A stretch of 64,000 bases of DNA from Edaphochlamys debaryana (Eukaryota; Chlorophyta; Chlorophyceae; Chlamydomonadales): assembly GCA_016858145.1 (NCBI GenBank), contig JAEHOE010000012.1, positions 434,001 to 498,000 on the forward strand. Direction: 5' to 3'. The position numbers were made by a program, and so were the translations under genes. Positions 1 through 12,352 of the stretch are shown in pieces. Position 1 is the stretch's first letter. Each line of letters opens with the position of its first letter. The notes beneath the pieces were generated by a model. It saw only the letters and a program-made list of their open reading frames with translations, had not been told where the DNA came from and searched no databases.

Positions 1-16
1 CCCTCGCCTGACGCTC

Positions 17-3000
17 TCAGAGGATGTGGAGCTGCGTCGGGGGTGGGTGGGGTGACACGACGGCATCAACAGGGGAGCGACAGACGCCTAGTCAGCTGTA
101 CTCCTCCCCTCAAAAAAGGCATAGCTACCGACCAGGATGCGTACCTCCCCTCCCCTTCCGCCCGTCGCCTCTCGCCCCTGGCACCCACCAGCCCCTCCCG
201 CCCTGCCCCGACCCCGCCCTCCCCGCCCGCGCCTCACCGGAAAGTCAGCGTAGGAGAAGGAGTGCGAGCGACGCGCCCCCGACCGAGACCGCCCCCGGGT
301 GCGCATGCGGCCGCTCACCGCCCCGGACGCGTCCACGTCCAGGCTGGCGCGGCCCCCGCCGATGGCAGCCAGAGCCTCCCGCTCCCGCTCCGCCGATCGT
401 CGCGCAACCACCTTGGCCAGACCCGCCGCCGTCACCTCTACTGTGGAGCCCGGGCCTACCGTTGCTGAGGACCCCGTCCCCCGGCTCCCCGCCTGCGCCT
501 CTGCAGCCGACCCCTCCCCCGGCACCGCCCCGAGCCCTGCCCCTGGCCCTGCCCCTGCGCCTGCTCCTCCCGCCGCCGAGTCCGTGCCGCCACCCCCGCC
601 GCCGCCGCTGCCGCTGCCGAGGCTGCTGGCCCCGAGGGCGCGGGCCAGGAGCGTGCCCGCCCCGCCGCCGCCGGGGAACTGCAGCGGCGGCGGCGCGTCG
701 ACGCGGGTGGCGGAGGAGGCGCGGTGCGGCGCCAGGGCCGAGTAGCGGCGCTGCGAGCCCAGGCGCTGGCCCAGGCCCATGAGCGACTTGAGCCGCACCA
801 CCAGCTCCGAGGCGCTGGGGCGGGCGGAGGGGTTGGCGGCCCAGCAGGCCTCCGCCAGGGCCCTGCGGGGGGGAGCGGGAGGGGCGGGAGGGTGTTTGTT
901 GCTGAGCGAGATCGCGCCGATGCCGGGGGCGGGAGGGCCGGAAGGGGTAGGGTCAGGCATGCAACTCGATTCGCAGGAAGGAGTGTCGGGCAGCCGTGAG
1001 GGCATGAGGTGGGCAGGTCGACGCGTGGGGGGGACTGCGGTTCGAGTGACATAAGGAGGAGTGCGTGGAGGCCCTGACGGGAGCGATCGGGGCTGCGCTG
1101 CGCCCCCGTGGGGCCCGTGCGGCCCACCTGTACTCGGCGGGCACGTTGGGAATGAAGCGCGGGCGCATGCCCTCCCGCACCACCCGGTGGGCGATGTCGG
1201 AGGCGCTCACGCCCGGGTACAGCCGCCCGCCGGAGCAGATCTGCCACATGGTGATGCCAAAGGCTGGGGCGCGCGGAGCGGGGGGGGGGGGGATAAGGAG
1301 GTGATGGGAGTTAGGGAGGGCGGAGGTTGCACACGTGCAGCCAGCGACCACGCCGCCGCCTTGCCCCTGCAAGCCCCCATGCCAGCATACACCTCCTATG
1401 CTCTAGGCTGTAAGGAGTCGCGACCGAGCCCAGACCTAGACCTGGATCAAAACAAAACACTCGACATTATAGGACCTATATACACCGAGACACAAGAGAC
1501 CTAGACATGCGTAGACCGCGCCTCCCTCGCGGCACCGGGGCGGCGGTGGAGGCTGAGGCCAGCAGCCCGGAGACGGAGGCAGCGAGGAGCAGGAGGACGC
1601 CCAAGCGAGTCCTGGCTAGATAGGAGGCGCGAACGAGCGGGTGTGGGCGCTGCTGTGGGCGCTGCTCGCTCTGGTCCTCTTCCTGGGCTGCGCCGCGGCC
1701 GCCCCCGACAGCGACAGCACCGCAGGCAACGTGTCCGCAGCTGCGGCAGGGCCCAGCAGCGGCAGCAAGCGCACGCGGCGGCAGGCGCAGTTCTATGCGC
1801 CCGTGGAGCCGCCTCGCGAACGGCCGGGCTCCCGCGCCTCCGGCAGTCCTCGGCCAGGCCGCGGCGCCCAAAGCCCGGGCGGTTACTCTGAGGATGGAGG
1901 AGGACGACTAGAGCCAGCAGCGGCGAGGAGACCTCCGGCAGGGCGGAGGCGGGCGTGCAGCGATGGCGCAGCAAGCGCGCCGAGGCGGCGGCGGCAGCGG
2001 CAGGCGGGGTGGCCGGCGGGGTGGCGGCCGGTGCGGCGGCGGCTGAGGCGGAGGCGCGCAGCGACGCGGATACCTCCGGCAGCGACCAGCGAGGAGCAGG
2101 ACTAGACCTAGCCAGCAGCCCGGAGAGAGCCCAGACGAGCAACCGTAATTTTTTTGAGCTCACCATAAATGTCGAGAGCCGAGTCGTGTAGCAGTCGCTT
2201 GTCCGTGGAAAGCACCTCTGGGGCCATGTGAGTTAGGGTGCCGTGCTGCACGCCCTTGGGGATGGCCAGGCGCCCGTCCTCCCCGCACGGCTCCATCAGC
2301 CGCACCAGGCCTGCAGCGGGCAGGGAGGGAGGGGGGGGCGGGAGAGGAGGTCGGGCGGAGGGGAGGGTCGACCGCGGGAGTCCAGCACGGTGCAGGCGCA
2401 GGGTGGGGGGCGGGAGCCAGCGCGTGGTGGGAACACTGCGTGACGGGGCAGGCTCGCGGCTATGGGCTCTGGCGGATGAGCCTGCGAGGCTGGCGGGAGC
2501 AAGAAGAGGTTGAAGGGGCATGTGACGCGGCCTAGCGGAACGCACCAAAATCCGAAAGCTTGGCGGTGAAGCCGCGTGGGTCCCGCGGACTGGACCTCAG
2601 CAGCACGTTGGAGGGCTTGAGGTCGCAGTGGACCTGGGGGCACGGAGCAGAAGGAGGCAGAGGGGGCGGGGCACGGAAGAGGCGGGTATGTGGTGGACAC
2701 GACACTGAGGCACGAAGGATTGCATCGTCAAGCTGAGCGTGGGAGCGCCTGGCGGCCAGAGGCCCGAGCACGGGGGCACAGGGTCTCACCAGCCTCAGCG
2801 AGTGCAGGTGCCTCAGCGCCAGCGCCACCTCGAGCAGGGTGGCGAAGATGGCCTGGGGGCCAGGGGCGATAGGCGAAGGGCGGGGTTGGGAATGCGGGGG
2901 CGAAGAAGGTACGGGCAGCCGTGGGACCAAGAGGGCTTGATGCGGGCGTGCCCCACCTTCATGTTGGGCTGCGAGGAGGCGTAGGCAGAGAGCGCCGGCT

Positions 3001-6000
3001 GCCTGAATGCGCCCCGGCAGATGGCGTCAGTGAGGGAGCCCGCGTCGCAGTACTCCATGCAGCTGGGGGTGGGCGGGGGGGGGAACGGGGGGAGGAGGGT
3101 GTGTATGGGTTCGTGTGCGTGTGTGTGCAGCGTGCTTTTGGGCGCCGCGTCGCAGTACTCCATGCAGCTGGGGGGGGCGGGGGGGGAAGGGGGAGGGGCG
3201 GAATGCAAGGTGTGTCAGGGTAGCGTGTGGGGAGGAGCCTCCCGTGCCTGCATGCTTGCATGTGGGGGTGCGAGCGATACGAGCACGAGCGAGCACGGGT
3301 GGGCGGTCCCGCCGTCCACCCGCAGCCCCAGCCGGCCCCCCCTCACATGACCATGGCGGGGGGGCTGCCCGCCATTGCGTGGTGCGCCGCTGAGCCGTTG
3401 GACGCCATGGCCGCCTGCAGGGCGGCGTACTCGGCGAATTGGGCTGTGGGGGGGAGGGGAGGGGAGGGAGGGGCTGGTTGATGGGGAGGCGGCAGGCGGA
3501 GGGCAAGGAGGGCAGCAAAGGCAAGCGCGTTCAGGTGAGAGCGTGCGGACCTGACCGTGGGTACAGCAACGAACAAAAAGCCACCGGCGAGGGTGGAGCC
3601 AGCCAGCCTCTCAGCACCCACGACGACTTTGGGCGCGACGGGCTGGCCCTACACCCGCCCTAGCGCCCTCAAGAGCACGTACACACGCCCAAGCCCACTT
3701 CGCTTCACTCGCTGCCAACGAAGGGTCAGCGCCCACGCCCACGCACCCGAGGTCACGTCCAGGGTCTGCAGCTGGCAGGAGGCCATGTGGAAGTGAGGGT
3801 ACGGCAGCAGCGTGAGACGCGGCGGCAGGGCCGCGCCGCCGCCGCCGGCGGTGCCGCTGGCGCCGCTGGCCCGCGCCCGCGCCAGCAGCAGCTGCTCCGC
3901 CACCCCCATGGGCGCCGCCGGGTTGTACGGCAGCGGCTGTTGAAAGGTCGCGGCGGGGTTTGCCGCCCCGCCAGCGGCGCTCCCTGCCGCCGCCGCGGCG
4001 CCGCCGACGCCCGTCTGGCTCCCCACGTAGCTGCTGACGTGGCTGCCCACGTTTCCGTTATTTCCGTTGTTATTCCCGATGACGATGCCGAACGCATTTG
4101 CCGCAAACGCAGCCACGCCTGGGGATCCCGTGCCGCCGTTCTGAGCCCCTGCTCCCGCCCCGTTTCGTGCCCCGTTGTTGGCTGCTGCCCCCCCGGGGTT
4201 GCCGATGACGGGGGCCGGGCCGGGGCGGGGCGCGGCGATGGAGGGCAGTGCGTCCTGGGAGGAGGCGCGGCGCTCCTGGTGGATGAAGACGTCTGGGGGG
4301 GGGGGGGGGGGGGGGGGATGTGAGGGGAGGGGTTGAAGGGGTGGAGGGGGAAAGGGAGATGTTACGTGCGAGAGCCGGGGGCGTGTTGGATGGCGCGATC
4401 ATGGTTGTTGGGGAGGATGAGTGGTGCGCACTGCGCAGGGGGGGGGAGGGCAAGGACTCGGGGGAGCGGCTTAGCGGCGTGAGGCCGAGCAGGGAGGGCG
4501 GACCGCTAGGGGGCGTGGGGCCGAGCGTGGGGCCAGCCGCCGCATAGGGGACTGCGTTGCTGGGGGGTTGGTGGGTGCGAGTGCCGGCCGTGCCCTTTGC
4601 GTTCCGCAGCCCCGCCAACCCCGAGCCACGCCCACCCGTGAAGAAGGTGAGTACTTGCACGATGTGCGGCTGCGGGGCGGGCGGGGGGGCACCGGGGGGC
4701 CAGAGGGCAACGGGCAGTCTCACCACCGGACCCATGTGCGACACAGTAACGCGCTCAGCACACAGCACCGCCCAGCGCAACACGCAGCACACACATCACC
4801 ACCCACGTGTGACACGGACACTGAGACGGTCAGCTCGAATGCGTCGTGCAGGTTGCGTGTGGCGGCGGCGGCCAGGGTGGACGTGTTCATGCCGTGGGGC
4901 GGGTGGGCGTCGTCGGGCGGCGGGGCGGCAGACGCGGCGGTCTGGACGGGAGGCAGGGATAGGCGGAGCGGGGGAACCGTACGTGTGGCGGTTAGCGTGG
5001 GCGGTAAAGTGGCGTAGCCCGCAGGAGGCGTGGCACAGACGGATGCAATTGTTGGGGCTGCGATAATGGGCTTCCGCAGGCCCCCGCGTGCTCACCGTCC
5101 TGCCCAGCCGGGGTAGCGCCGTACTGGCCCCCGCTTGGTACGACGGCTCGTACACAATCTTGATGGCCACCTCGAGTCCGTCGTACGTGCCGCGGTACAC
5201 CTCGCCGTACCCGCCTTGGCCGATCTGTAAGCAGGGCAAAGAAACAAGTCGGGAAGGGTTGGAAAAAGGGTCGGCGGGCACTGGCGGCGAACGGAGACCT
5301 GGATGCCGAGGGCGGCTTGACACCTCCCAAATGAGCGAGCGAATGCAGGCGAGCCGGGAGTAGAAGCGCCCGCGGCTCCCCGGCCTGCCCGGGCTCCGCC
5401 GCCCCCTCCCCCACGCCGCCGCACCTTCTCCAGCACCTCGATCGCCGCCAGCTCCTCCTGGTGCTGAGGGGGGGGGGGAAACGCGGGGGCGGCACGGGCG
5501 TGCAAGCACACGGGACGTTACCGCACTCGCGACGGAGGTGCACTGCGCAGGGCATGCCACGCCAGGCTCGCCCCTCCCCTTCTCCAAGCCCCTCTCCGCC
5601 CCGCCCCGCCCCTCCCAACCCCGCCACCCCCGCACCTCGATCGCGCTCCCGTGCACCAGCCGCGACGCCTGCTGCGCCGCCAGCCGCTCGTGCAGCCCCG
5701 ACACCAGGGGCGCGCGCCTCAGGCCCCCCAGGTTGGGCCGCAGGGACTCCACCGTGAAGCTCGGCCCCGCCAGCAGCGTCCGCACGATGGAGCCCTGAGT
5801 GGACCCCGGCCGGCCGCCCGTGGCCAGCCCGCCCGGGCCCAGGGTGGCGGTGGGGCTGAAGGCGCTGGACTCTGTGAAGCCCGTGTGGCCCCCGCTGATG
5901 CCGGGGAGGGAGGCGTTGGCTGCGAGCAGGGCCGCCAGGGCCGCGGCGGTGGCGTGGCCCATACCCGTCTCCGAGGAGCCCAGGGAAGCGGCGCCGCGGC

Positions 6001-7997
6001 ACGCGAAGGCCGCCGTCAAGGGGCTGGCGCCGCCGGTGCCGCCGCCGCCGCCGCCGCCGCCTGCGCCGCCGAAGGCGGGGAGCGACAGGGCGGCGCCTGC
6101 GCCTGTGCCTGCACCCGTGCCTGTGGCTGCGGCTGCGGCTGCGGCTGCGGCTGCGGCTGCGACAGGGCCGTTGCCGCCGGCGGCTGCGAGCCCGGCGGGG
6201 CTGGCGCGGACGGGGCTGCCGGGGCGTAGGGAGGGGTCGCTGGCGACCGACGGCGTGTTGGCGCGGCGGCCGGCGCCCTGAGGCGGGGCTTCCTCACCCC
6301 GGGGCAGCAGCCAGTCCCGGGCGCGTGCACTGCCGAAGCGCTGCCGCACCGCAGAGAGCGCCCTCGCGCCCAGGCCCTGACCCGACCCAGTGGGGCTGTG
6401 GGGGGCCACCCCCGCATTCCCTGCAAAGGGACCGGCCATCTCGGTCGGGTCCCCGCCGCCTGGGCCGATGCTCTGGTTGCGAGACAGCGCGGGGGCGGGC
6501 CCGCCTGAGCCTGGGCCTGGGCCCGGGCTGGGACCAAGCGGGCCTAGGGACGCGTGGCTGCCGATTGGGGAGAGGGAGGCGGCAATGGCGGAGGCGAGGG
6601 GCGTGGGTAGGGGCGGGGCCGAGCCGTAGAGGGGGTGGTGCGGGCCCTGAGGGGAGGTGGGGCCGCGGGAGGAAGGTCCAGGGATGCACGTGGGGGAGCC
6701 CGGCCCGGGGCGGAGCCCGGGGCCAAAGCCCGGGCTGGGCCCGGGGCTCGGGCCGGGGCTGAGGCTCCCTCCGTAGTAGGCGGTGGGGAGTATGCCCGCC
6801 GCTGCTGCGGCGGCGGCCGCGGCGGCGGCGCCATCCAGGAGCGGCAGGGAGTGGCGGTGCGTGCGCTTCAGGTGCGCGACCTGCGGAGCCACGGGCACGG
6901 GCACGGATTGTCACAAGCCCCCACAAGCCCCATGCCCTGCCACCCTCTACCCATCGCACCCAGTCTGCCCCTTCGCACCCCGCCCCGCCCAACCGCCCCG
7001 CCCCGCACACCCTTCCCCCCTCCCTCATCGCCCCTCCCCCCTCACCGCCGCCGGGTTGAGCAGCTCCTGGTGCAGGAACACCCATTCGTCCATGGCCTCG
7101 CCCCGGGCCGCCAGGGAGGGGGACAGCAGCTGCGGGGGAGGGGGGCGCGGGAGGCTTGACACTTAGCGGGGTTGCGTCGCGTGGGGCGCGGGGTGGGGCA
7201 GGGACAGGCTGTGTAACCGGCTTGGACGAGCGTTTTGGGACACTCCCCCCCGCGCCGCCCAGGCCACCAAGGCCGGTTCCTGGTCCGATTGCGCTGCAAG
7301 CTGCCACTCACGTATCTGGGTGCAGGCCCGCCCTACGCTCCAGTCCACCGCCCCGCCCCCCTCCGGCCCCCACCTTCAGCAGCTGCTCCACCTCAGCCGT
7401 AACGGCGCGCAGCAGGCCCCGCGGCAGCACGGTGCCGTACACGCAGTACACGCCCAGCACGGGCGCGCCGCCCGCCGCACGCCCCGCGCACACGGTTATG
7501 GAGTTGACCGCACGCGACCCCCGGGACACCACGATGTCCTTGGGCACCGTCTTGACCTCCTGCGCGGGGCCACAAGATGCGGGGCCATGACCCGGGTCAT
7601 CAGGACGCAATGCAGGCACCACACAGCACACAGCACACAGCACACAGCACACAGCACACAGCACACAGCACACAGCACACAGCACGCAGCACACAGCAGC
7701 AGACAGCGTCATGAGTCCTCGGCACCAGTGTCCGCCCTGGGAACCCCCTCGGCGCGGACGACCCGCACCCAGCCTCAAGCCAGGGCCCACCCACCCCACC
7801 CAGCATCCCCGCCGCCCGCCCACCTGCAGGTACAGGGCGCAGTCCGAGATCCACAGCCCGCAGTCCTTCTGCAGCGCCTCGCCCAGCAGCGTGTTGGACA
7901 GGGAGAGACCGTGACCGCGGGCGTTGACCTGCCGGGGGCGTGGGGGCGTGGGGGCGTGGGGGCGTGGGGGCGTGCACGATGATGCGGATGATGGTGG

Positions 7998-8053
<56 letters not shown>

Positions 8054-11000
8054 GGCAGGTCGGGATCGTCACGCGTGAAGGCAGCAAGCCAAGGCCAGCA
8101 GATGCCGCTCGGGCCACCTCCCGTGCCCTCGCTCTCCTGCCTGCCCTAGGCGTCGACCCCGACCCCGACCCTTACCTGCCCCGGCTGGACTGCACCGCAC
8201 GCCCCGCACGGCACCGCCCCGCCCCGCGCCGCACCGCACCTTGGTAAACCCCCCCGCTCCGCCCGGCCCCATGCCGCCGTGGGGCGCAGTGAAGGAGCCG
8301 CCCTCGGTCCGCGCGTGCCCCTGCCCCTGCGCCTGCCCCTGCCCCTGCCCGTGCGCCCCCACCCCCGCCGCCGCCGCCGCCGCCGCCATGGCCTGCGTAG
8401 AGCCGCTATCGGATGCGTGGGGCAGGGGGGGCAGGGGGGCGAGGGGGCTGGCGGCCTGGCGAAGGGGGCTGCCGAGCAGGGCGGGGGCCTGGGGCGGGTC
8501 TCCCAGTGAGGCCTGGGCCTGGCTGTGCACTGCGGGGACGTGGGGACGGGGGCGCGAGGGAAGCAGGCGGGGGGCGTGTTGACCAGGCTGCCGGGTATCG
8601 AAGCTGCCTTGGGTCTGGTCACCACCGTCGGCTGCCGCCCCAACACACCTCCATTTGTTCGGGACCGTTGCTTCGAGCTTTCGGGTTTGCTTAGTGCGTC
8701 TTCCCCGCGGCCTGTCTGCTCACGACTGCACTATTACTTATCACGCGCCGACCCTACGCATTCTAAACACACCTCCATATGTCGACATGGAGGGCTGCTG
8801 AAGAAGGCGCGGCACGGGGCCCTGCGTCGCCCCAGGCCCCAGGCCCAGGCCCAGGCCCAGATGCAGGTCGGCCCCCGACGGCAGCGCGGGGACCGTGGGG
8901 CCGCGGCTGTCTACCCCCACCGCATGGAGCTGGGGGGTGGTGTGCGCCTGGGGGCAGGGCGGCAGCCACAGGCGAGCAAGGCGTATGCATCGACGCGTGT
9001 GTTGTCAAGCCAGCCGGTGCCATCCTCAGTCGCTGCTCAGTGCCCGGCCGGCCGCTCAGCCCAGCGCCGACTGACTAGCCTAACCCCCAAACACCACATA
9101 CACGCAGCCCAACCACACACAGCGCTCAACCACGAAAGCCCGCAGATCACACCAGCGCCAGACACGCCTGCGCATCGCACTTGCACCCCGGGAGCCCGTT
9201 ACACGTTAACGCACCTGCGCCTGCGCCAGCAGCTGAGTGATGCTGGCCCGCATCACTGCTGTGTCCAGGGAGCGGCGCGAGAAGGAGGCGCCCAGAGGGG
9301 CCAGCAGCTCGGGGGCGCCCGCGGGGGGCGCGGGGGAGGCCGCGTCGCCCCCCGCGCCCACGGAGAAGCGGGAGAAGGAGGGCCGCCGCGGGTTGGTCTC
9401 CTCAAAGATCGCCGCAGAAGCGCCGTCCTGTGTGGCGCGGAGCGCAGAGGGGGTTGCGTCGGCCGCGGGAGGATGGTCGACGGCTTCCGCTGTGCACGAC
9501 CCCACTACTCCGTCGTGCCAGCCCTTCCGCTGTCCGTGCCGGCACCCCGCGTCCAGCCTCCGCGTCCAGCCCCGCACCCAGCCCCCGCCTCCCTCGCAGC
9601 CCCAGCCTCTGCACCCAGCCAGTACCGCACTCCCCCGTCCTGCCAGGCTTTCTGATGGCCTCGTCAGCACCGGAACCCAACCTCCGCACCCAGCCCCAGC
9701 CCAGCCTCTGCACCCAGCCCCATGCCCAGGCCCAGCCCCCGCCTCACCGCTCGTATGAGCGCCACCCTCACGGTGGGCGGCAGGTGCGTGGTGGCCAGAA
9801 GCAGCTCCCCCACCGCCCGCCGCACCGCCCGGACGAGCTCGTCGATGTTGCGGGCGGCGTGGGCGTCGACCAGCGCAGCGGTGGTGAGCGCGACCTAAGG
9901 GTACAAGCACCCAACGGCCAGGGTCAAAGGAAGCAGCCGCAGTCAAGCCCCGCTGCCGTTTTCCCGTCTCCCGTCCCGGCTCCAAGCTCTTTGCCGCAAG
10001 CCAGCTCCCACCCAGCCCCCGCCGCCCCGGCCCCACCTGCCGCGGCTGCAGCAGTCCCGCCAGGGAGGCCGCCACAGGCCCCAGCACCTCGGGCCGCCAG
10101 CACACGGGAGGCAGGGAGCCTGCGCACCGGGGTGGGCCGCACACGGCACGTGAGGCGCAGGTGAGTTGGCCCTCGGCCCTGAACATGGCCTGGGCCCTGG
10201 CCACGCACCAGCCGCCCCACCATTCGCCCCGCAGGGACTGCTGCGGGCCGCAGTTGACACAGGACACACAGCGCCCTTCCCAGCGCCATGCGGCACCGGT
10301 GAGCGCCCTCCGCGGCGCATCCCTTCACCAACCACCCGGCCCCCCGTGGTCCACAAGCGCCTATACCCGCGCCCTCGGGGCCCCACCGTGCCGGGTGGCC
10401 AGCTGCAGCCCCCCCACCACCGCCTCCCCGCTCAGCAGCGAGAAGAGGGCGAAGTGGCGCAGGCCGTGCCGTGACGCCAGTCGGGCCCAGTCCGAGGGCA
10501 GACAGTCCAGCGCCCCGGGCAGCTGGCACGCGGCCGGGTCGGCGGGCGCTGCGGAGGCACATATGCAGGTCGCTCCGCTCCGCGCCTGGGAGTGGGAAGG
10601 AGATCAGAAGATGTCGCGAGGGAAGAGGTGGAGGCCGAGGGGCCGGGAGTGGAGGGACCTCCGCCAGGGCAACGCGAGGCGAGCGATGGTCCAGCCGCCT
10701 AGCATGGGCCTCGCCCAGCCCCAGGCGGCCGTGCCCCGCCCCAAGCGTGGCCACCGGCCCACGCCGACAGCTAGCGCGGTAACGGCCCGGAAGCCGCTGC
10801 GGTGCCCGCCCCTTCTGCCTCCCCCACCTGCGCAGCCTGCAGCACCGCCATCCCCGCCGCGGGGTCGGCTGCCGCCGCCAGGGGCACCCCCCGCGGCAGG
10901 TCCTCCGCGCCCACGCCGCAGGCCGCCAGCGCTGTGTAGCTGGAGCCGCCCTCGAACACACAGTAGAGGCTGGTGTGGGGGGTGAGGGGTAGGAGCGGGA

Positions 11001-11533
11001 GGAGGGTAAGGGGGGGGTAGGTAGGGGTAGGGTAGGGTAGGTACGGGGGGGCTTGGTTGCCGGAGGGCCTCCTGGCCGCTTCCCCTTGCCGCCCTGGCCC
11101 CGGTCCCCACGCACCAAGCCGACTCCGCCGCGCATAGCTCCAGCAGCAGGGCCAGGGAGGCCTCGACCCGCGTCAGCCACCCCTCCTCGCCGCTTTGCGT
11201 CGCAACCAACGCGGCGATGAGCTTGGTAGCTGATGCGTACGCCTCCTGTATGCACACATAACACATACATCAGCGTTTGGCTCGCGAAACCTGCGCGGGG
11301 CGGGATGCGAGTCCAACCATGCGGCTCACAGCGGGAACGGAAAATGTAGAGTCGCGGTCGGTGCCCGCGGGCAGTGGCGTGCAATAAGGTCGCTCGAAGG
11401 CCTCAGGCTTGGCCCGCTCCCCGTCTGGAGCCAGCGCATGCCCATCATCGCAGGGCTGCAAGGCAGACTCATCGCTCGCCTCCTCCGAAGGGCTGGGGCG
11501 AAGGCAGCGCGCCACGAGTCTAAACAAGGACAT
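17..11533 (-). CDS. GAF-domain TKL (tyrosine-kinase-like) protein kinase
   Basis: Multi-exon gene read right to left. The ATG is at 11533; exon 1 is 11291-11533 and exon 2 about 11115-11245. Exons 2-5 and about 9763-9893, 7826-7931 and 7374-7560 carry GAF-like sequence (CVFEGGSSYTALAACGVG; FALFSLLSGEAVVGGLQLA). A low-complexity Ala/Gly/Pro exon (about 5634-6895) leads into the kinase domain: the P-loop IGQGGYGEVYRG with VAIK lysine (about 5098-5227), SHPHIVQVLTFFT, hinge MEYCDAGSL (about 2960-3062), HCDLKPSN (about 2547-2634), DFG split over an intron, MAPEV, and DIYAFGITMW split over the intron at about 1263-2160. HCD replaces HRD, so it is a non-RD kinase. About 200 low-complexity residues (3755-4292) are inserted between beta strands 4 and 5. 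All checked splice joins keep frame. The last large exon ends at a GTGAGG donor near 238. Joined to an acceptor near 32 it stops at 17-19; without that splice the stop is at 88. Family assignment is firm; substrate is unknown. Confidence 0.85.
1263..2160. repeat. Long intron with GC-rich repetitive filler
   Basis: This 0.9 kb stretch lies in the kinase gene between the exons coding MAPEV...DIY and AFGITMW. From about 1500 to 2130 it holds shuffled copies of short words such as CCAGCAGCCCGGAGA, GAGGAGCAGGA and ACCTCCGGCAG, with similar sequence near both ends. A plus-strand reading frame across it has a hydrophobic start and a KRTRRQAQFY word, but I recognise no family. It could be a decayed mobile-element fragment; this is inference only. 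Confidence 0.4.
3041..3190 (-). repeat. Duplicated 3' splice site and exon start in the kinase gene
   Basis: The first codons of the hinge exon (CMEYCDA) and the C-rich tract plus CAG in front of them occur twice, with exon starts at about 3062 and 3167, 105 bp apart. The stretch between is open in the same frame, so use of the upstream acceptor would add 35 codons without a frameshift. Confidence 0.75.
7618..7700. repeat. (CACACAG)n minisatellite in an intron
   Basis: Tandem 7-bp units of the type ACACAGC run for about 80 bases inside an intron of the GAF-kinase gene. The units have no spacers, so this is a simple satellite. Confidence 0.9.
7928..8054. repeat. GTGGGGGC minisatellite followed by (GAT)n microsatellite
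   Basis: Four or five copies of GGGGGCGT are followed by a run of about 18 GAT triplets (about 8000-8053). Both lie in an intron of the kinase gene, downstream in transcription from the exon at about 8236-8529. The ATG-rich frame they create (many Met in a row) is not a gene. Confidence 0.9.
8530..9205. other. Long kinase-gene intron without recognisable content
   Basis: This stretch separates the exon at about 9206-9430 from that at about 8236-8529. An acceptor CCCCGCAG precedes the latter. Open frames on both strands here lack splice context, family motifs or similarity to neighbours. I see nothing else in it. Confidence 0.5.
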
Positions 11534-12352
11534 TGGTCAGGCTGTCCTTCTTCTGTGCATTTCTGTGACCGGTGCGGCTCCTGTCCCCTAGCTCATATTT
11601 TCGCAGTCTTCATTCCGACAGCTCAAATGCTGCTTCGTTTCATGTGCTCATCTGTTTCTGGGCGGAGTTCCCAGGTGAACATGACTGGTCGTGCCTCTGG
11701 TACACGCGCGCCAGGCTGCTTTGATGTATCAGTAGGGAGGCTTTGGAAGCGCGCTGGGTGGCCGACTGTATGGCCCCATGCCGCAAAACCCAGCCCCGTG
11801 CCATGCGGCCACGGCACGGCACCGGCACGGCACGTCCGTTACCCCTTCGCCCCGGCGGCCCGTGGGGCGCGGCGCGGAACTGCAGGGCTGTCACGGTTGC
11901 CTGCAGCCCACAAGTCGCAGCTGGCGGCCACTACTGCGAGCGCCAGCGCCAGCAGTCTCAGCACCACCGGACGGTGCTGTTCTTGTACTGTGACCCTACA
12001 TCCAGCCGCGACACCTTACAGCTGAGGCCTACTGAGCCAATGGCCCAAAACTGGGCTCGGGAACCCCCCTGAGCCACCCCAGCTCCACCCGCTCTGGGCC
12101 CAAACGGCTCGTACGCTCCCCGGCCCTGGCCAGCCCCTACGGCACTGCGCAAGGAACGGTCCGTCGTCCAGTGTCGTCGTCCGTCGTCCAGTGTCACCTG
12201 CCATCCCCTCCCCCCTCCCCCTGAACAGCCTGCCCTCGCTAACCTCTCCCCCCGGCCCTTTGCCCCAGCAACCCAGCACTGCCCTCGCGTCCTCGTCATC
12301 GGTCGCTTCTCCAGCCTCTACCGGTCTCGCACAGTCTGGGAACCAGCGCCCG
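11534..12352. other. Intergenic: SNF2 3' UTR and kinase promoter
   Basis: Two genes on the minus strand lie head to tail here. The right part should be the 3' UTR of the SNF2 gene. The left part should hold the promoter of the kinase gene, with an AT-rich AAAATATGAG (minus strand, about 11592-11601) about 65 bases before its ATG. A short tandem repeat of GTCCGTCGTCCAGTGTC lies at about 12160-12198. No coding feature is supported. Confidence 0.6.
12016..12020 (-). terminator. TGTAA poly(A) signal, SNF2 gene
   Basis: TGTAA on the minus strand, about 335 bases behind the SNF2 stop codon. TGTAA is the usual volvocine poly(A) signal, and this is the only copy I found in the interval. Confidence 0.6.

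Noticed and set aside
88..238. C-terminal extension of the kinase gene to the stop at 88
   Set aside because: A GTGAGG donor near 238 and an acceptor near 32 give a short last exon, and the extension is low-complexity Gly/Arg. I prefer the spliced end but cannot exclude the other.
7618..7700. Regular direct repeats considered as CRISPR
   Set aside because: The 7-bp units have no spacers and the DNA is eukaryotic; it is a minisatellite.
7940..8149. Frame with a long run of methionines
   Set aside because: It is only the translation of the (GAT)n microsatellite in an intron.
8525..9655. Plus-strand frame of 376 codons
   Set aside because: It overlaps the kinase exons at 8236-8529 and 9206-9430, which join in frame on the minus strand; no motif in the plus-strand product.
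10985..11045. GGGTAGGGTAGG run considered as a telomere-like repeat
   Set aside because: Green algal telomeres are TTTTAGGG; this run is short, irregular and inside an intron.
9924..11384. Minus-strand frame of 486 codons
   Set aside because: It crosses kinase exons and introns partly out of frame; the spliced model gives the GAF-like sequence instead.
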